Of a stretch of 14,272 nucleotides of DNA, positions 1-6,508 are shown one piece after another. Position 1 is the stretch's first letter; the number at the start of each line of letters is the position of its first letter. The DNA is from Patescibacteria group bacterium. GTDB taxonomy: Bacteria; Patescibacteriota; Microgenomatia; Levybacterales; UBA12049. The notes under the pieces were generated by a model. That model made no database searches and had not been told where the DNA came from. It worked only from the letters and a program-made list of their open reading frames with translations. The position numbers and the translations under genes are program-made. Where the stretch lies: positions 1 to 14,272 of the forward strand of contig JAMCZG010000019.1 in the NCBI GenBank assembly GCA_023485715.1, written 5' to 3'.

Positions 1-147
1 AAGCGGGAAGATTCGATGCCCGGAAAATCCGAACTAGAAAAAACTGTTTTTGGTCCGCCGCCTCTTATAGACAAAAGTCTTTGTGAAATCCAAAGGGCAT
101 TTGATGAATGTCCCCGCCAAAAATCATCCAGAGTCGAAGCAAGATAA
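1..147 (+). CDS. C-terminal end of an unrecognised protein (partial)
   Basis: The first frame is open from the window edge through 48 codons to a TAA at 145-147. The readable tail is hydrophilic and basic and contains the segment EKTVFGPPPLIDKSL. I recognise no family, and the start lies outside the window. The hisS promoter follows about 50 bases later, so the gene is probably a separate transcription unit. The open frame is short, so coding status rests only on its continuity and its position directly upstream of hisS on the same strand. Confidence 0.45.
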   Translation, partial: KREDSMPGKSELEKTVFGPPPLIDKSLCEIQRAFDECPRQKSSRVEAR

Positions 148-184
148 GTTGAAAAATAGCCTATAATATTGTAAGATTCTTCTG

Positions 185-206
185 TATCACTCAGTTTTTT
201 GTGATA
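185..206 (+). repeat. Inverted repeat overlapping the hisS -10
   Basis: TATCAC (185-190) and GTGATA (201-206) form a perfect six-base inverted repeat around a ten-base spacer that contains six T. The right arm lies inside the -10 element. This could be an operator or a remnant hairpin of the upstream gene's terminator. The short arms make chance a real possibility. Confidence 0.3.
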
Positions 207-208
207 AT
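200..208 (+). promoter_or_regulatory. Extended -10 promoter of hisS
   Basis: TGTGATAAT fits an extended -10 (TGn followed by GATAAT). With standard spacing the transcript would start at about 215, two bases before the ATG at 217. No convincing -35 is seen, which is usual for extended -10 promoters. A second TATAAT at 162-167 is an alternative that would give a leader of about 43 bases. Confidence 0.45.
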
Positions 209-216
209 ATAAAAAT

Positions 217-1473
217 ATGAATATCAAGGCAGTAAAAGGAACGCGAGATTTTTATCCGGAACAGATGGCTTTTCGGAATTGGTTGTATGGAAAAGTAAAA
301 GAAGTTTCTGAAAAATTCGGCTATCAAGAATATGATGGTCCCGAAATCGAATATTTGGAATTATACGAAAATAAAACGGGACAAGAAATTTTAGAAGGAA
401 CATTCACTCTTAAAGATAAGGATAACCGAAGTCTTGTCTTAAGACCAGAGCTTACTCCGACATTCGCCCGAATGGTCGCACAAAAATCTCAGGAATTACC
501 AAAACAAATAAGATGGTTCTCTTTTGGCAGGGCTTGGAGATATGAACAACCCCAAAAAGGGAGAGCGAGAGAATTTTTCCAGTGGGAAATAAATTTATTG
601 GGACCCGAAAATCCTGAAGCTGATGCGGAGATTTTGGCGATCGCGGTTGAATATTTTAAGACTTTAGGACTTACTCCGGATGAAATCGTGATAAGAATCA
701 ACGACAGAGAGTTTATGCAAGATCAGATTAAAATAATTGGAATAAGTAATGAACAAACCTCCCCTATTTTTCAGGCGATAGATAAAAAAGAAAAAATAAG
801 TCCAGATGAATTTAAAAAATTATTATCTTCAAAAGGATTGTCGAATGAACAAATCGAAAAATTAAACAATTTATTATCAGAAAAAGATTATTCAAAATCG
901 CCTTGGCTTACTAAAATGTTTGAGTCTTTAAAGCAATACAAAGAGGCCTTAGATTATGTTGAATTTGATCCAACGATTGTTAGAGGTATCGATTACTACA
1001 CAAGGACAGTTTTTGAAGCATGGGACAGAAAAAAGAAATTTAACAGAGCGATTTTCGGTGGCGGAAGATTCGATAATTTAACTTCTCAAGTTGGTGGAGA
1101 AAGAATTCCGGGTGTCGGAATGGCGCCGGGAGACATTCCAACCCAAACCGTGCTGGAAGAATACGGAAAGATGCCTGTTTTGACTCCTAACGTTCCCACA
1201 GTTTTAATGACTGTATTTAATTCTAGTCTTTACCCGAAATCTCTAGAAATTACAAATAGATTGAGGGTAGAAAATATAAATGTTGAAATTTGGTTAGATT
1301 TAGAAACAAAAATGGAAAAGCAGTTAAAATATGCTGACCAAAAAGGGATTCCGTTTGTTTTGATTATCGGTCCCGACGAAGCAAAAAATAATACAGTAAC
1401 GATTAAAAATTTAAAAACTCGCGAACAAAAAACAATAGATATCGAAAAACTGCCCGATGAATTTAAAAAGTAG
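217..1473 (+). CDS. hisS: Histidyl-tRNA synthetase
   Basis: This class II aminoacyl-tRNA synthetase charges tRNA-His with histidine in the cytoplasm. It has 418 residues, a normal family length. Visible landmarks are the N-terminal KGTRDFYP (7-14), the motif 2 region RYEQPQKGRAREF (108-120), the histidine-binding signature VRGIDYYTR (255-263), and the glycine-rich GGGRFD (281-286). A C-terminal anticodon-binding domain follows from about residue 325. In motif 3 the usual G-x-E-R arginine is absent, because residues 299-308 read GVGMAPGDIP. The ATG at 217 gives the standard N-terminus, has no Shine-Dalgarno, and lies just after a -10 box. The last 17 bases overlap the start of the transporter gene, so the two are probably translationally coupled. 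The family call is secure. Confidence 0.97.
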   Translation: MNIKAVKGTRDFYPEQMAFRNWLYGKVKEVSEKFGYQEYDGPEIEYLELYENKTGQEILEGTFTLKDKDNRSLVLRPELTPTFARMVAQKSQELPKQIRWFSFGRAWRYEQPQKGRAREFFQWEINLLGPENPEADAEILAIAVEYFKTLGLTPDEIVIRINDREFMQDQIKIIGISNEQTSPIFQAIDKKEKISPDEFKKLLSSKGLSNEQIEKLNNLLSEKDYSKSPWLTKMFESLKQYKEALDYVEFDPTIVRGIDYYTRTVFEAWDRKKKFNRAIFGGGRFDNLTSQVGGERIPGVGMAPGDIPTQTVLEEYGKMPVLTPNVPTVLMTVFNSSLYPKSLEITNRLRVENINVEIWLDLETKMEKQLKYADQKGIPFVLIIGPDEAKNNTVTIKNLKTREQKTIDIEKLPDEFKK

Positions 1474-2365
1474 CCCTTCAAGATCCGTATTTTTGGCGCT
1501 TGTTTTAGCCTCTATTATCTGGGGCGCAACCGGTCCCGTAATGAAATTAACGCTCGAATCTGTCCCGATCTTTTCTCTAGCATTTATAAGATTTTTTGTT
1601 GCATCTCTTATTCTTTTGCCTTTTGTTTTTAAAAAACTTTCGATAAGAAGAGAAGACCTACCGCTTTTATTTTTATCCGCGCTTTTCGGCGTTACTTTTA
1701 ATATCTCTTTTTTCTTTTGGGGCTTAACCATGACTTCCGGGTTAAATTCCGGAATTATTGTTGCGTCGACCCCGATTCTGACACTTTTATTTGCGGCTGT
1801 TTTTTTGGGCGAGAGAATATCCAGAAACATGATTTTGGGCTGTATCGTTGGAATACTTGGTATCGCGGTTATAATCGGAAAAGATATTTTGAAAAACGGG
1901 ATAACCCTATCCCCCTACGGCGACCTTTTGATCTTGGCCGCGGTAATTACATTTATTTTTTATGAAATGCTTAGTAAAAATTTATTCAAAAGATACGATC
2001 CTGTTACGATAACTTTTTACAGTTTTATAATCGGCGGTCTTACTTTCTTACCTTCTCTCTTTTTTGAATACTCGATTAATCCCGCTTGGATCAACAATTT
2101 ATCTCTTTCCTCGTTTTTTGGAATCGCGTACGGAATTTTTCTTTCCTCTTTAGCCGCGTACCTCCTTTGGCAATGGGGACTTTCAAAGTCTTGCGAGTCG
2201 TGCGCAGGATTCTTCTTTTACTTAGACCCGATTTCATCGACAGTTGCTTCCGTTATTTTACTTTCCGAAAAAATTACATGGGCGTTTATTTTAGGATCAG
2301 TTTTGATCTTCCTCGGACTTTTTATCGCCGAACGCCGCCATCCGTATTCCCGCAGTCCTTCTTAA
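1457..2365 (+). CDS. EamA/DMT-family membrane transporter
   Basis: This is a 302-residue, very hydrophobic protein with about ten predicted membrane helices in two tandem EamA repeats (roughly 10-142 and 155-292). It belongs to the drug/metabolite transporter superfamily. The N-terminal stretch SIIWGATGPVMKL (19-31) is typical of the first EamA helix. These proteins export or import small metabolites across the cytoplasmic membrane, but the substrate cannot be read from the sequence. The ATG at 1457 lies inside the hisS 3' end in another frame and places the first helix correctly, so translation probably depends on ribosomes finishing hisS. The hydrophilic C-terminus ends in arginines and serines. 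The next promoter (rpmE) begins six bases after its stop. Confidence 0.9.
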   Translation: MNLKSSPSRSVFLALVLASIIWGATGPVMKLTLESVPIFSLAFIRFFVASLILLPFVFKKLSIRREDLPLLFLSALFGVTFNISFFFWGLTMTSGLNSGIIVASTPILTLLFAAVFLGERISRNMILGCIVGILGIAVIIGKDILKNGITLSPYGDLLILAAVITFIFYEMLSKNLFKRYDPVTITFYSFIIGGLTFLPSLFFEYSINPAWINNLSLSSFFGIAYGIFLSSLAAYLLWQWGLSKSCESCAGFFFYLDPISSTVASVILLSEKITWAFILGSVLIFLGLFIAERRHPYSRSPS

Positions 2366-2371
2366 AACACT

Positions 2372-2400
2372 TTGAATAATGCTCTCCGATCTGCTATAAT
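2372..2400 (+). promoter_or_regulatory. Leaderless promoter of rpmE
   Basis: TTGAAT (2372-2377), a 17-base spacer and TATAAT (2395-2400) form a near-consensus sigma70 promoter. The -10 is also extended (TGCTATAAT). Standard spacing places the first transcribed base at 2407, the A of the rpmE ATG, so the mRNA would have no 5' leader. The -35 starts six bases after the eamA stop, so eamA and rpmE are separate units unless there is read-through. Confidence 0.8.
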
Positions 2401-2406
2401 TTAAGC

Positions 2407-2706
2407 ATGAAAACAAATATTCATCCACAATATTTTGAAAATGCGCAAGTTATTTGTGTTTGCGGAAATAAATTTACAATCGGTTCGACCCGGGAAATAA
2501 TCCATGTGGAGCTTTGCAATAAATGTCACCCTTTTTATACAGGCGAACAAAGATTTGTCGATACCGCATCCCGAATCCAAAAGTTCCAGAAGAAGCAAGC
2601 TGCCGGGACTAACTACGTTCCAAAAAAAATAAAAAGAGAGCAAGACAGAAAAAAGAAAGAGTCAGAGCCTAAATCTCTCCGCGAAATGTTAATGGGTTTA
2701 AAGTAG
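2407..2706 (+). CDS. rpmE: Ribosomal protein bL31, zinc-binding form with C-terminal extension
   Basis: bL31 is a component of the large ribosomal subunit at the intersubunit bridge region. The N-terminal part matches the family: IHP at 5-7, Cys pairs C17/C19 and C37/C40 forming the zinc site of the C+ type, and CNKCHPFYTG (37-46). The protein is 99 residues against about 70 in E. coli. The extra C-terminal part (from about residue 70) is rich in Lys, Arg and Glu and probably lies on the rRNA surface. The gene has a leaderless promoter and no Shine-Dalgarno. It ends in UAG, a stop read only by release factor 1, and the RF1 gene follows in the same frame after four codons. Confidence 0.95.
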   Translation: MKTNIHPQYFENAQVICVCGNKFTIGSTREIIHVELCNKCHPFYTGEQRFVDTASRIQKFQKKQAAGTNYVPKKIKREQDRKKKESEPKSLREMLMGLK

Positions 2707-2721
2707 ACCCGATTGCCCATG
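2704..2721 (+). other. In-frame UAG junction between rpmE and prfA
   Basis: The rpmE stop TAG (2704-2706) is followed by the codons ACC CGA TTG CCC and then the prfA ATG at 2719, all in one reading frame. Read-through of this UAG would yield a bL31-RF1 fusion. prfA has no Shine-Dalgarno, so its normal expression probably relies on re-initiation after rpmE. Whether the junction is regulatory is inference. Confidence 0.35.
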
Positions 2722-3609
2722 AACGACTACATAAATTCCGAGCTTTCAAAGCTCGACAAAAAAATCGCCGAAACAAAAACATTGCTTTTAGATCCTTCTC
2801 TTAAGGATATGGCCGAAAAGGAAATTAGCGAACTCGAATCACAAAAAAAGGAATTAGAAGAAAGCGTCCAAAACCACGAAAGAGAAAATGAAAGCACGCT
2901 CGACGAAAGAAACGCAATACTCGAAGTAAAGGGCGCCGCAGGAGGCGACGAAGCAAAAATCTGGGCCGAAGAGCTTTTAAGAATGTACACAAGGTTTGCG
3001 CAAAGCAAAGGATTTAAAATCGAGAGCCTGGACGAGGGTGTCGTAAAAATATCCGGCGATAATATCTTCGGGGCTTTTAAATACGAAGCAGGTGTTCACA
3101 GGGTACAAAGGATCCCGAAAACCGAAAAAAGAGGCCGGGTCCACACTTCGACCGCAACCGTCTCTGTTTTACCGGAACTCGAAGATATAGATTTACACAT
3201 CGCACCGGAAGATATCGAATTTGAAGCGTTTAGAAGCGGCGGCCACGGCGGGCAAAACGTTAATAAGGTATCGACAGCCGTCCGTTTAAAACATATACCA
3301 ACAGGGATCGTTGTTTCGTGCCAAACAGAACGTTTTCAGGCACAAAACCGCGAGATCGCGATGGAGATGCTCCGGGCAAAACTTTGGGAAGCGGAAATAG
3401 AAAAACAGCACAGCGAAATTTCGTCTTTAAAATCGACACAGGTTGGTCGGGGCATGCGTGCAGAAAAAATTAGAACCTACAATTTTCCACAAGATAGAGT
3501 AACGGATCACCGGGTAAATAAATCATGGCATAATCTTCCGGTAATTATGGATGGCGAGATAAGCGAAATGACAAACGATATAGGTAAAAGCCTAGTCGAA
3601 GTAGCCTAA
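2719..3609 (+). CDS. prfA: Peptide chain release factor 1 (short N-terminus)
   Basis: RF1 ends translation at UAA and UAG. From the ATG at 2719 it has 296 residues, against about 360 in E. coli. Diagnostic parts are the codon-recognition tripeptide P-x-T as PKT (133-135, inside HRVQRIPKTEKRGRVHTS), which marks RF1 rather than RF2 (SPF), and the catalytic GGQ (177-179, in GGHGGQNVN). The late signature RTYNFPQDRVTDHR is also present. Roughly the first 55 residues of the normal helical domain 1 are absent, and the C-terminus is short. An in-frame TTG at 2713 could add two residues, but the UAG of rpmE at 2704 blocks any longer form, so the short N-terminus is real in this assembly. It follows rpmE by 12 bases and converges on the antiporter gene with an 18-base overlap. 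Confidence 0.95.
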   Translation: MNDYINSELSKLDKKIAETKTLLLDPSLKDMAEKEISELESQKKELEESVQNHERENESTLDERNAILEVKGAAGGDEAKIWAEELLRMYTRFAQSKGFKIESLDEGVVKISGDNIFGAFKYEAGVHRVQRIPKTEKRGRVHTSTATVSVLPELEDIDLHIAPEDIEFEAFRSGGHGGQNVNKVSTAVRLKHIPTGIVVSCQTERFQAQNREIAMEMLRAKLWEAEIEKQHSEISSLKSTQVGRGMRAEKIRTYNFPQDRVTDHRVNKSWHNLPVIMDGEISEMTNDIGKSLVEVA

Positions 3610-5274
3610 ATCTTTCTCTTTAAAATCTTTTATTTTGTCCAAATTATTCTCGCGTAAAATTTTTGCAATATGTTTTCCACCGATTAAATGCGGTAATATT
3701 ACGTAATCCGCGCCGGCCTTATAAAGCACTTTTGCGTCGTCATCGTAATTTGCCAGAACTATAATTTTTGCCCGTCTGTTGTGGTTATTTAATTCGTCGA
3801 TTAAACGCAAATTATCTTCGATATCCGGGACTGTCGATATCACGAGCTTTGCGTCATCGAGTCTCGCGCGCTCCATAATCTCAAGGTCGGTTACGTCTCC
3901 GAAAAAACTTGAAACTTTGCTTTTTTTCAGTTCGCTTACCACATCGGGATTAAAATCGATCGTAACAATTTGTTCTTTTTCCTCTTTTAGCGCTTCTAGG
4001 ATGCTTTTTCCGATCCTGTGGACCCCGATTAAAACAACGTGGTTTTTTAATTCATCTGTACCGTCGATCAATTCTTTGTTAGCCGATTTTCTTTCGAAGT
4101 ATTTAAGATAAGGGTTTAAAATTCTATAAAGTTTATTTCCATAAAAAATCATATAGTTAGAGAAAACAAAGCTTATTATTCCTACAAGCATAATAATAGA
4201 TACTACCTCGTTTTGTACCTGTCCCAGCCGATTCGTCAAAAAAATAAAAATAAGGGAAAATTCTGAAATTTGCGCGAGTGTTATCCCGGTTAAAAAAGAA
4301 GTTCTTTTTCTGTACCCTGTTATCCCCATAATTAAAATTATGGTAAGAGGTTTAATTATCAAGACAAACAGAGAAAGCCAAATCGCGGGATAAATTATAT
4401 GGTTAAAATTAGAAAAATTTGTCGATAGTCCTAAAGACACAAAAAATATAGTTATGAAAAAATCCCGAAGCGACCGCACACGCGCAACAATCTGATAATT
4501 TGCGATCGAATTTGCCAAAGCAAGCCCGGCGAGTAAACCTCCGATTTCGGTCGGAAAACCGATTAACGGCGAACTTACAAGCGCAGTCAACCCAAAAAGC
4601 CACGCAATGCTCACTAAAAATAAAACTTCTTGGGATCTTGCGATCGCTCCGACTATTTTCGGGAGAATAGTTTTGCTGAGTAACAGCACAAAACCAAAAA
4701 GCACAAATCCTTTTATAAGGGCAAATACAGGATCTATTAATGAGAACCCTGCACTTGCTACATTATTCGAAAAAGAAGAGAAGATAATTAAAAGTAAAAT
4801 AGCAAAAAGGTCTTGGACAAGAAGAATCCCGATCGTTATTTTACCGTATAAGCTATTTAAGTCTTTTTTATCCGACAATAATTTTACGACGATAATCGTG
4901 CTAGAAAATGCCAAAACAAGCCCGATATAAATACTGGTCACAAGCGGGAAACCAAGCATTAAAGACACAAAAGACCCGAAGATCGTCGTAAAAACAATTT
5001 GTGCCACACCGATCGTGGACGCGACTTTGCCGATCGATTTTAACTCCCCGATTCTGAGTTCCAGCCCGAGCATAAACAAAAGAAACGTTACTCCGAGCTC
5101 GCTCATCATCTGTAAAATTTCGCGGCTTCCAAGCTGTAATTGTCCGAACGGACCGATTATTATGCCGGTTAGAATGTAGGCAAGGATCAGAGGTTGGCGG
5201 AGAAGTTTAAAGATTATCGAAAATAACGCCACAAGGCATATTATGATCGTGATTTCAAAAAAAATGTTACTCAT
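3592..5274 (-). CDS. Kef-type cation/proton antiporter with TrkA-N domain (CPA2 family)
   Basis: This 560-residue membrane protein has an N-terminal sodium/hydrogen exchanger-type domain of about 12 helices (1-380). A cytoplasmic TrkA-N/RCK nucleotide-binding domain starts near residue 411, with the Rossmann loop GVHRIG at about 417-422. I see no clear TrkA-C domain after it. The architecture is that of KefB/KefC and related potassium or sodium/proton antiporters of the cytoplasmic membrane, with NAD(H) or another nucleotide bound by the RCK domain as the expected control input. Ion specificity cannot be read from the sequence. It lies 44 bases downstream of the HtrA-type protease gene, with an inverted repeat in between. 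Its stop codon (TAG) lies inside the 3' end of prfA on the other strand. Confidence 0.92.
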   Translation of the reverse strand: MSNIFFEITIIICLVALFSIIFKLLRQPLILAYILTGIIIGPFGQLQLGSREILQMMSELGVTFLLFMLGLELRIGELKSIGKVASTIGVAQIVFTTIFGSFVSLMLGFPLVTSIYIGLVLAFSSTIIVVKLLSDKKDLNSLYGKITIGILLVQDLFAILLLIIFSSFSNNVASAGFSLIDPVFALIKGFVLFGFVLLLSKTILPKIVGAIARSQEVLFLVSIAWLFGLTALVSSPLIGFPTEIGGLLAGLALANSIANYQIVARVRSLRDFFITIFFVSLGLSTNFSNFNHIIYPAIWLSLFVLIIKPLTIILIMGITGYRKRTSFLTGITLAQISEFSLIFIFLTNRLGQVQNEVVSIIMLVGIISFVFSNYMIFYGNKLYRILNPYLKYFERKSANKELIDGTDELKNHVVLIGVHRIGKSILEALKEEKEQIVTIDFNPDVVSELKKSKVSSFFGDVTDLEIMERARLDDAKLVISTVPDIEDNLRLIDELNNHNRRAKIIVLANYDDDAKVLYKAGADYVILPHLIGGKHIAKILRENNLDKIKDFKEKDLGYFD

Positions 5275-5288
5275 GCTATATATTTAGC

Positions 5289-5312
5289 GTAACATTTTTA
5301 AAAATGGTTTAC
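5289..5312. repeat. Imperfect inverted repeat upstream of the antiporter gene
   Basis: The 14-base perfect palindrome CATTTTTAAAAATG (5293-5306) is extended by GTAA/TTAC arms with a two-base bulge. It sits 15-38 bases upstream of the antiporter ATG, between htrA and the antiporter. If that gene has its own near-leaderless promoter (weak candidate TAAATA at 5281-5286, minus strand), the repeat would lie where an operator is expected. The low GC and lack of a T-run after it argue against a terminator. Confidence 0.4.
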
Positions 5313-5318
5313 AATAAA

Positions 5319-6443
5319 TTATCCTGTAGAAGCTGATTCTAAAGTCACCTTTATATCCGACGTCTTTCCTTCACGCCATAACGTCACAGTTATTGTTTGT
5401 CCGACTTTTGTTTTTGAAATAACTGTCGAAATTTCGTTTTGTGCGCTTATTTTATCACCGTTGATTTTTGTGATTATGTCTCCCCTTTTAATCCCGGCTT
5501 TATCAGCCGCAGACCCTGTAACGACGAGTGAAACATACGCACCCTCAGGCAACTCGTTCATAACTGCCATATCTCTATTTATTATTCTGTATGACACCCC
5601 AAGGTACGCCCTGTCGAATTGGCCGGTTTCATTAAAATTCTTAAGCGAATCTTTAACAACACTTATCGGGAGCGCAAATCCGATGTTTTGTCCAACCGCT
5701 GCCACCGCTGTATTGATTCCGATAACCTGGCCCGAGGAATTGAGAAGAGGTCCGCCACTATTCCCAGGGTTGATTGCCGCATCGGTCTGGATTACGTTAT
5801 CTAATTTCTCGACAAATCCTTGGAATTGACTCCCTGCCGTAATCCCTCTTCCCAGTCCAGAAATAACACCAGTCGTAACGGTGTTTTTAAATTCGCCAAG
5901 CGCTGTTCCGATCGCTATTACAAATTGGCCAACCTGGAGCTTAGAAGAATCCCCGAGCGTAACCGATTTCAGACTTTGCCCGGGGTTTTGTTCGGGATCA
6001 ATCTTTATAATCGCAATGTCGTTTGACGGATCACGATAGAGTTGTTTTATATCATACTTTTTGTCGTTATTTGTTATGATTTGATATTTCGAATTGGGGT
6101 CTGACACAACGTGTTTATTTGTTACGATTAAACCAGACTGGTCAACGATAAAACCCGACCCAATATTTTGGGGCTCGGTTTGTTCTTCTTGCGGTACCTC
6201 AAAAGAAAAAGGTCCAAAATCAAAAGGCGTAGTTGTCTGAGTTTGACCTTGTTCAGAAACAGTAACAACTGATGGGCCGACGTTTTTAACGGCGCTTGTT
6301 ACGACGGATTCCTCTGTTAGGATTTTTACTTTTTCCGGGATTCCGGGAGCTTCCTGAATTAAATCGGGGACAAAATTCTTTCCTCCGCTAACAAAAGCCA
6401 AAAGCAGAATCAAAATAACGACTAAAACTATTAATTTCCTCAT
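5319..6443 (-). CDS. htrA: HtrA/DegP-family serine protease with one PDZ domain
   Basis: This is an envelope quality-control protease that degrades or chaperones misfolded exported proteins. It has 374 residues. An N-terminal hydrophobic segment (4-19) serves as membrane anchor or signal peptide, followed by a linker rich in Gln, Glu and Pro (62-92). The trypsin-like domain has its catalytic triad intact: His111 in TNKHVV, Asp142 in SNDIAIIKI and Ser229 in GNSGGPLL. One C-terminal PDZ domain (about 275-370) begins around AYLGVSYRI. The single PDZ makes it DegS/HtrA-like rather than the two-PDZ DegP layout. The ATG at 6443 sits just before the anchor and lacks a Shine-Dalgarno. It lies between ctpA (65 bases upstream, with its own promoter candidate) and the antiporter. 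Confidence 0.95.
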   Translation of the reverse strand: MRKLIVLVVILILLLAFVSGGKNFVPDLIQEAPGIPEKVKILTEESVVTSAVKNVGPSVVTVSEQGQTQTTTPFDFGPFSFEVPQEEQTEPQNIGSGFIVDQSGLIVTNKHVVSDPNSKYQIITNNDKKYDIKQLYRDPSNDIAIIKIDPEQNPGQSLKSVTLGDSSKLQVGQFVIAIGTALGEFKNTVTTGVISGLGRGITAGSQFQGFVEKLDNVIQTDAAINPGNSGGPLLNSSGQVIGINTAVAAVGQNIGFALPISVVKDSLKNFNETGQFDRAYLGVSYRIINRDMAVMNELPEGAYVSLVVTGSAADKAGIKRGDIITKINGDKISAQNEISTVISKTKVGQTITVTLWREGKTSDIKVTLESASTG

Positions 6444-6456
6444 CGTGATTCAGTTT

Positions 6457-6485
6457 AGTATAAGAAATGTTCAGAAATCTGTAAT
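6457..6485 (-). promoter_or_regulatory. Promoter of htrA
   Basis: On the minus strand, ATTACA (6485-6480), a 17-base spacer and TATACT (6462-6457) match four and five of six consensus bases. The predicted start at about 6450 leaves a seven-base leader before the htrA ATG. It lies in the 65-base gap after ctpA, so htrA can be expressed separately from the ribosomal operon. Confidence 0.5.
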
Positions 6486-6508
6486 CCTGATTATAAGATT
6501 TTGTGCGT

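Noticed and set aside
1411..1830. 139-codon ORF opposite the EamA gene
   Set aside because: It is a shadow of the transporter frame; the sense strand has clear membrane helices and family motifs.
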